From Anaerolineales bacterium (lineage in GTDB: Bacteria > Chloroflexota > Anaerolineae > 4572-78 > J111), in NCBI GenBank assembly GCA_020634935.1, contig JACKAT010000002.1:124001-188000 (forward strand): a stretch of 64,000 nt of DNA, read 5' to 3'. The notes below the pieces were generated by a model. The model saw nothing but the letters and a program-made list of their open reading frames with translations, was not told the origin of the DNA and searched no databases. A program made the position numbers and the translations under genes. Below are positions 58,544 to 64,000 of the stretch, piece after piece; position 1 is the stretch's first letter; the number at the start of each line of letters is the position of its first letter.

Positions 58544-58580
58544 AAAAAGGCAGATAGTTGCTTACACTATCTGCCTTTTT
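58544..58580 (-). terminator. Terminator downstream of clpB
   Basis: AAAAAGGCAGATAG, nine-base loop, CTATCTGCCTTTTT; perfect 14-base stem 100 bases after the clpB stop. Confidence 0.88.
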
Positions 58581-58680
58581 GAACCGGATTTGGGCCAATA
58601 AAAGGCCGCAATCAGAGCGTCAAACCGCATTTGATGGGAAGTATAGCGCTCCTTATAAGCCAATTATGGCTCGGCTTATT

Positions 58681-61275
58681 TTATCTAACGGCCCGGCTCA
58701 TCTTTTGTAGGTTCTTAAACACGATTGACCCTTCGTGGTAATCAACCTCGATGATATCGCCCTCCTGGAATTTGCCGGAAAGCAGTTGCATCGCCAGCGG
58801 GTCCTGAAGCTCGCGCTGGATGGCTCGTTTAAGTGGTCTGGCTCCAAACGTGGGGTCATAACCCACCTCAGCCAAATGTTGTTTGGCCGCCTCGGTTAAG
58901 ACCAGCGTTAATTTGCGTTCCGCCAACAGTTTGCGTAGATTGGCCAACTGAATTTCCACAATTCTAACCAAATCTTCGCGAGTCAAGCGATGGAAGGTGA
59001 TGATGTCGTCAATCCGATTTAAGAATTCCGGCCGGAAATGTTGACGCAGAGCTTCCATCACTTTAGGTTCAGCCGCTTCCGCGCCCAGCTCCATAATGTA
59101 GTGGCTGCCGATGTTACTGGTCATAATGACCAGCGTATTTTTGAAATTAACCACTCGCCCCTGACCGTCGGTCAGACGACCATCGTCCAACAGTTGCAAC
59201 AACGTGTTAAAAACCTCCGGGTGGGCCTTTTCGATCTCATCAAACAGGACGACGCTGTACGGATGACGCCGGACCGCTTCGGTCAACTGGCCGCCCTCAT
59301 CGTAGCCGATATATCCGGGCGGCGCGCCGATGAGCCGGCTGACGGTGTGCCGCTCTTGATACTCGCTCATATCGATGCGTACCATGTTGGCCTCATCGTC
59401 GAATAGGAATTCGGCTAAAGCGCGGGCCAGTTCGGTTTTACCAACCCCGGTTGGCCCTAAGAAAATGAAGCTGCCGATGGGCCGATTGGGATCTTGCAGG
59501 CCGGCTCGACTGCGGCGAACGGCGTTAGCCACGGCGGCGATGGCCTCCTCTTGGCCGACCACACGCTGATGCAGCCGCTGTTCCATTTTAAGCAGCTTTT
59601 CCACTTCACCTTCCAGTAGTTTAGAGACTGGGATATTGGTCCAACGGGCAACCACCTGAGCAATTTGCTCGGCGTCAACTTCCTCTTGCAGCAGTGAGCC
59701 CTTGGCCTGAAGTTCGTTGAGTCTTTGTTCTTGGGTTACTACTTCAGCTTCGAGATTGCGTAAATCGCGATAGCGCAAGCGAGAAGCGGTTTCTAAATCG
59801 GCCGAGCGTTCCGCTTGTTCGATTTCAATACGCGTCTGCTCGATCTGTTCTTTAAGCCGGCGCATGTCTTGGATGGCTTTCTTTTCGTTTTGCCATTGCG
59901 CGGTTAAGGCCTGGCTGCTCTCGCGCAGGTCGCTGAGTTCGGCTTCCAACTTTTCGAGCCGTTCTTTACTGGCTTGGTCTTTTTCTTTTTTCAACGCCTC
60001 GCGCTCAATCTCTAGCTGCATGATGACCCGGTCGACAGCATCGAGCTGAGTCGGTTTGCTGTCGATTTCAGTGCGAAGGCGCGCGGCGGCTTCATCGATC
60101 AGGTCGATGGCTTTGTCGGGCAAAAAGCGGTCGGAAATGTAGCGATGGCTGAGCGTAGCCGCCGCGATCACCGCGCTATCCTGGATGCGAACACCGTGAT
60201 GCACTTCATACCGTTCTTTGAGACCACGCAAGATACTGATCGTATCTTCAACGCTGGGCTCATCGACCAGCACCGGCTGGAAGCGGCGCTCCAGAGCCGC
60301 GTCTTTTTCAACATATTTGCGGTACTCGTCCAGGGTGGTCGCGCCGATGGTATGCAATTCGCCGCGAGCCAGCATGGGTTTGAGCATGTTGCCGGCGTCC
60401 ATCGCCCCTTCAGCCGCACCTGCCCCAACAACGGTGTGCAGTTCGTCAATAAATAAGATGATTTGGCCGTCGCTGCCGGTGACTTCTTGCAGCACGGCCT
60501 TGAGCCGCTCTTCAAATTCCCCCCGATATTTGGCGCCCGCAACTAGCGATCCCATATCGAGCGCAACAATCTTTTTATTCTTCAGCCCTTCCGGAATGTC
60601 ACCACGTACAATCCGTTGGGCTAAACCTTCGACGATCGCGGTTTTGCCAACGCCAGGATCGCCAATGAGCACCGGATTATTTTTGGTTCGGCGGCTGAGC
60701 ACCTGAACCACGCGCCGAATTTCGTCATCGCGGCCGATAACTGGATCGAGTTTGCCTTTGCGAGCCAGATCGGTCAGATCACGGCCATATTTAAGTAGGG
60801 CCTCGTAGGTGCCTTCCGGATTCTGGCTGGTTACGCGCTGGTTACCGCGAATACGGGTTAACGCCTGCAAAACCGCACTATGGGAAATGCCATAGCGCTG
60901 TAATAACTCAGCGGCTTTATCGCCCGAGTCGGTAATGGATAGGAGTAGGTGTTCGGTCGAAACGTAGTCATCCTTCATTTTTTGGGCCAGTTTTTCGGCA
61001 TCCCGCAAAATGTTGTTCAGTGCTCGAGAAAGGCCAGGTTGAGAACCTCCGTAAACTTTAGCCGCACTGCGCATTTCGGTTTGGAGGGTCTGGACCAGGG
61101 TATCAGGGTTGACGGCCAGATGCTGCGCAATTTGCGGAACTACGCCGCCTTGTTGAACCAGTAGCGCCAGCAGCAGGTGATAAGGTTGTATTTCGCTGTG
61201 GCTATACTCTTCAGCCAAACGTTGAGCTTGTAGCACAGCTTCTTGGGCTTTTTCAGTAAATTTGTTTAGGTTCAT
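58681..61275 (-). CDS. clpB: ClpB disaggregase
   Basis: 864 residues, normal length. N-terminal repeat domain (FTEKAQEAVLQAQRLAEEYS), AAA-1 with GDPGVGKTAIVEGLAQR and ILFIDELHTVVGAG. A coiled-coil M domain follows (about 400-525, KEKDQASKERLEKLEAELSD), then AAA-2 with LGPTGVGKTELARALAEF, SVVLFDEIEKAHPEV, and the C-terminal GARPLKRAIQRE sensor-2. Hexameric ATP-driven unfoldase that rescues aggregates held by Hsp20. GGGAGG precedes the ATG. Monocistronic, sharing an upstream motif with the hsp20 operon. Confidence 0.97.
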   Translation of the reverse strand: MNLNKFTEKAQEAVLQAQRLAEEYSHSEIQPYHLLLALLVQQGGVVPQIAQHLAVNPDTLVQTLQTEMRSAAKVYGGSQPGLSRALNNILRDAEKLAQKMKDDYVSTEHLLLSITDSGDKAAELLQRYGISHSAVLQALTRIRGNQRVTSQNPEGTYEALLKYGRDLTDLARKGKLDPVIGRDDEIRRVVQVLSRRTKNNPVLIGDPGVGKTAIVEGLAQRIVRGDIPEGLKNKKIVALDMGSLVAGAKYRGEFEERLKAVLQEVTGSDGQIILFIDELHTVVGAGAAEGAMDAGNMLKPMLARGELHTIGATTLDEYRKYVEKDAALERRFQPVLVDEPSVEDTISILRGLKERYEVHHGVRIQDSAVIAAATLSHRYISDRFLPDKAIDLIDEAAARLRTEIDSKPTQLDAVDRVIMQLEIEREALKKEKDQASKERLEKLEAELSDLRESSQALTAQWQNEKKAIQDMRRLKEQIEQTRIEIEQAERSADLETASRLRYRDLRNLEAEVVTQEQRLNELQAKGSLLQEEVDAEQIAQVVARWTNIPVSKLLEGEVEKLLKMEQRLHQRVVGQEEAIAAVANAVRRSRAGLQDPNRPIGSFIFLGPTGVGKTELARALAEFLFDDEANMVRIDMSEYQERHTVSRLIGAPPGYIGYDEGGQLTEAVRRHPYSVVLFDEIEKAHPEVFNTLLQLLDDGRLTDGQGRVVNFKNTLVIMTSNIGSHYIMELGAEAAEPKVMEALRQHFRPEFLNRIDDIITFHRLTREDLVRIVEIQLANLRKLLAERKLTLVLTEAAKQHLAEVGYDPTFGARPLKRAIQRELQDPLAMQLLSGKFQEGDIIEVDYHEGSIVFKNLQKMSRAVR

Positions 61276-61426
61276 TAAAGTAACCTCCCTCTAGTGGATG
61301 TGTTTTCTCAAATAAGTGAGTTGGTTATTAATCAAGACCGCCAGGGCTAACCGATTACGCTAAGCATAAGAGCCTCGGAGGTCCGAATTGTGCGTTTGCT
61401 GTCTAAGTTAACTATAGGGTACAACT

Positions 61427-61444
61427 GTTAGAATCGCGATAGAT
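61427..61444 (-). promoter_or_regulatory. Heat-shock motif, clpB copy
   Basis: TGTTAGAATCGCGATAGA, matching 58301-58319 except for the three middle bases; about 150 bases before the clpB ATG. The remainder of 61276-61611 shows no gene. Confidence 0.55.
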
Positions 61445-61611
61445 TTATGTTAGCGGCCTATAAGAAATGTTTTGTGATTTAACAATCGGTTGGTAAAATG
61501 ATAGCACGATAGGTACATCCGCGAATTTTCGCTTTTCGGCTTAAAGTATAAACCCCCGCGTTTGGCCAAATGGATCACATGGGTAACCTTAATTGAGGAG
61601 ACGGTGGCATA

Positions 61612-64000
61612 GTGCAAAAGAGTTCTGGCTCTCGTTTAGAAAGAGAACAAGCCCGGCTTTTTTATAACATAAGCCGGGAACTCGCTGCAGCTAAAAATCC
61701 GGATGAACTTTTGGCTGTGATTATTGAGAATGTCAACGAACCGCAGGTGCAATCGGCCTCGCTGTGCCATATAGAGGTTGATCAAGCCGGCACACCGGCT
61801 TGGATGCAAATTGTAGCTACCTGGGAGCAGCCGGGGCAGGCAGGTGTGGCCGGATATCGGATGCAGTTAAACGACTCTTCGATCGAGGCCTTGTGGTTGG
61901 CTCAGCCGGAAAGGCCGCTTATTATTAGCAATACCGCGACCGATGACAGACTTGATGAAAATACTCGGCACTCGACTTCCCAATATGGCGTCGTGGCCAT
62001 CGTCTCGATGCCGCTGCGGGTGGCCGATCAATGGGTGGGGCTCTTGACGCTTAATTGGTCTAGTCCTCAAACCTTTGATCCGAGCAGTGAATATTTATAT
62101 GGAGCCATCGGGATGCAGGTGGGGGCCATTGTCCATAATTGGCAATTATTGAAACAAATTCAAACTGAAGCCCAGCAGTTGGCTCAAACCAACATAACCC
62201 TGGAGCATAAGGTTGATGAGCATAAGACGGCCCTAATTCGAACGGAAAAGCGGTTTCAAGCGATGGTTGAGAAGTCAACCGATCTATTTGGGACGATTTC
62301 TGCCGAAGGGATTGTTCAATATATTAGCCCGTCAATAACCGCAATTCTAGGTTATAAAACTGATGATATCCTGAACCGCAGTATATATGATTTTGTTCAC
62401 CCCGATGATATGTCCTCTTTTCGAGAAGAAATGGATCGACTGCCGGCTGATCCACACGCTGTGTTTGAGACTGAGTTTCGCGCCAAAGCGGCCTATGGAA
62501 ATTGGGTTTATCTAGAATTACGGTGTCGCAGCCTGCTCCACCTGCCGGAGATTAAAGGTATCATCTGTAATGCTCGGGATGTGACCGAACGGAAATTATC
62601 AGAAAATATGAATCGAGAGCTTAATCGCCGGCTGATGGCGCTGCAGGCGGCCAGCGCCACGCTGACGGCCAGTTTGGATATGTCGCAGATTTTGGCGGTG
62701 CTGGCTAGAGAGATGGTTTATCTATTGGACATGCAGGGCTGTGCTATTCATGAATGGCTGCCCGAAGCCCGAGCAATTATAGTCAAAGCCTGTTACAGTG
62801 TAGACGAGCAATTTATAGTGGCCCCATTAGGAACATCGTATGAGTTGAGCGACTACCCGGTCACAGAGAAGGTTTTGCTTAAGGGGCATATCGAACAGTT
62901 AAGGGTCAGCCAAGAAGGCATCGACCCCAGTGAATTGGCCTACATGCAAAGTACTCGGCTAAAAACGCAAATCATGATGCCCATACGGGTCAAAGAGCAG
63001 ATCATTGGTTTGATTGAAGTTTGGGACACGCGCATTGAGCGGGTTCTGTCAGAGGAAGAGCTGGAATTGGCGCAACTGCTGGGGCGCCACGCTGCCATCG
63101 CCGTTGAAAACGCCCGACTTTTTGAACAGGCCCAGCAGGAGATCGTCAATCACCAACAAACTGAAACAGCGCTGCGTGCGAGTGAAGCGCGCAATAAAGC
63201 CTTGCTCAATGCCAATCCGGATATTATGATTCGCCGCAGGGGCGACGGGACCTTTATTGATGTCCGTGTCCCCAATCCGGCTGACCTGTTTTTACCCGCC
63301 GCTGAACTGCTCAATAGAAAAGCAATCGACTTACCAGAGACGGTACCGTTGGGCATAAAAGACCTGATGATCCAGGCCACAAAGTCAGCGTTGCGAACAG
63401 GGCAAATGCAGATTTTTGAGTATCAGGTGGCGCTGCACGGAATTGCGAGAGATTTTGAAGCTCGAACGGTTCCCAGCGGTTATGATGAAACCATTTCAAT
63501 CATTCGCGATATTACGGAACGCAAAAAGTTAGAAGCGCAGTTGCGCCAGTCTCATAAAATGGAAGCCATCGGTCAGCTAGCGGCCGGTATCGCCCATGAT
63601 TTTAATAATATTTTGACCAGTATTTTAGGTTACGCGGAATTGCTACGGAGCGATCCCTCGATCTCGCCTACGGCCGAACAAGATCTGGAGCGAATTATCC
63701 GCCAAGGCCAACGGGCCGCGCATCTGATTCGTCAAATTTTAGATTTCGCCCGAAAAAGCGAAATTCAGAAGCAGCCAATTGCCCTCAATGAACAAATAGA
63801 CGAGACGGTCACTAAACTGTTAAAGCGGACTCTGCCAGAAGATATTTCACTGACATTAGATCTGGCTGCCGAAGCGTGTTGGGTCATGGCCGATCCAGAT
63901 CAAATTCAACAAATCCTTATAAATTTGGCCTTAAATGCTCGTGACGCGATGCCTCAAGGCGGCGATCTCTGTTTTAGGTTGACCCGGTTGACCTTGGCCA
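61612..64000 (+). CDS. GAF/PAS sensor histidine kinase, cut by window end
   Basis: At least 796 residues from GTG 61612 (GAGGAG 11 bases ahead; TGA in frame upstream). Order: GAF (SRELAAAKNPDELLAVIIEN, about 1-200), PAS (MVEKSTDLFGTISAEGIVQY, about 218-340) with PAC-type NARDVTERKL, and a second GAF (ASLDMSQILAVLAREMVYLL, about 345-515). Then a second PAS, HisKA with GQLAAGIAHDFNNILTSILG (His near residue 660), and the start of the HATPase N box (ILINLALNARDAM). No membrane segment. The AGIAHDFNN H-box is typical of kinases that end in a receiver; whether one follows cannot be seen. Confidence 0.92.
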   Translation, partial: MQKSSGSRLEREQARLFYNISRELAAAKNPDELLAVIIENVNEPQVQSASLCHIEVDQAGTPAWMQIVATWEQPGQAGVAGYRMQLNDSSIEALWLAQPERPLIISNTATDDRLDENTRHSTSQYGVVAIVSMPLRVADQWVGLLTLNWSSPQTFDPSSEYLYGAIGMQVGAIVHNWQLLKQIQTEAQQLAQTNITLEHKVDEHKTALIRTEKRFQAMVEKSTDLFGTISAEGIVQYISPSITAILGYKTDDILNRSIYDFVHPDDMSSFREEMDRLPADPHAVFETEFRAKAAYGNWVYLELRCRSLLHLPEIKGIICNARDVTERKLSENMNRELNRRLMALQAASATLTASLDMSQILAVLAREMVYLLDMQGCAIHEWLPEARAIIVKACYSVDEQFIVAPLGTSYELSDYPVTEKVLLKGHIEQLRVSQEGIDPSELAYMQSTRLKTQIMMPIRVKEQIIGLIEVWDTRIERVLSEEELELAQLLGRHAAIAVENARLFEQAQQEIVNHQQTETALRASEARNKALLNANPDIMIRRRGDGTFIDVRVPNPADLFLPAAELLNRKAIDLPETVPLGIKDLMIQATKSALRTGQMQIFEYQVALHGIARDFEARTVPSGYDETISIIRDITERKKLEAQLRQSHKMEAIGQLAAGIAHDFNNILTSILGYAELLRSDPSISPTAEQDLERIIRQGQRAAHLIRQILDFARKSEIQKQPIALNEQIDETVTKLLKRTLPEDISLTLDLAAEACWVMADPDQIQQILINLALNARDAMPQGGDLCFRLTRLTLA

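Overview
The window reads as chromosomal DNA of a free-living bacterium of roughly even GC. It is most like a filamentous Chloroflexota (Anaerolineae/Caldilineae type). This is an inference from the gene mix: many multidomain GAF/PAS histidine kinases, a MalT-like ATPase regulator, lipobox lipoproteins, paired Hsp20 proteins, DUF433/DUF5615 toxin-antitoxin remnants and abundant short palindromic repeats. No marker gene settles the taxonomy. I recognised no rRNA, tRNA, CRISPR array, complete insertion sequence or prophage.

Layout. 0-11.5 kb: an accessory stretch with a nucleotidyltransferase-fold protein, a spherulin-4-like secreted protein, a DinB protein, a sorbosone-dehydrogenase-like lipoprotein, a WD40 protein, RpiB, a cupin, a methyltransferase and several very small genes with strong Shine-Dalgarno sites. 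11.8-20.05 kb: a signalling block. A hybrid histidine kinase plus response regulator runs leftward. A tight rightward operon encodes a receiver/substrate-binding-protein/CheW triple fusion, a DUF169 protein, and a TusE(DsrC)-like/cysteine desulfurase fusion. This operon is my best candidate for an undescribed system. 20.1-27 kb: a GIY-YIG-type protein, a decayed gene, a protealysin-like protease with its emfourin inhibitor, a glucoamylase with duplicated C-terminal modules, and a thioesterase. 27.5-33.6 kb: binding lipoprotein, histidine kinase and response regulator, followed by a CstA transporter. 33.6-45 kb: repeat-rich accessory DNA with a TIR-like SWQTD protein, small membrane proteins, DUF1801, SPFH, a nucleotidyltransferase, YcxB, a TPR lipoprotein, a methyltransferase, and a DUF433/DUF5615 pair broken by a short transposon-like insertion and two stop codons. 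44.8-50.5 kb: an iron-type operon (imelysin, di-haem oxidoreductase, imelysin, HTTM protein). 50.8-57.1 kb: a P-loop protein, a MalT-like regulator, a small conserved protein, a fused MFS/spermidine-synthase and two paralogous small proteins. 57.2-61.3 kb: two Hsp20 genes and clpB; clpB and the upstream hsp20 share an upstream motif. 61.6 kb to the edge: a GAF/PAS histidine kinase cut by the window end.

Non-coding structure is unusually rich. Three tandem arrays (2.8, 8.2 and 34 kb) have unrelated sequences, but all have 41-42 bp units and one dyad per unit. At least four families of short inverted-repeat elements are scattered through the window. Two unrelated genes share a duplicated ~200 bp leader. 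Low-complexity intergenic-type DNA appears to have been inserted in frame into two signalling proteins.
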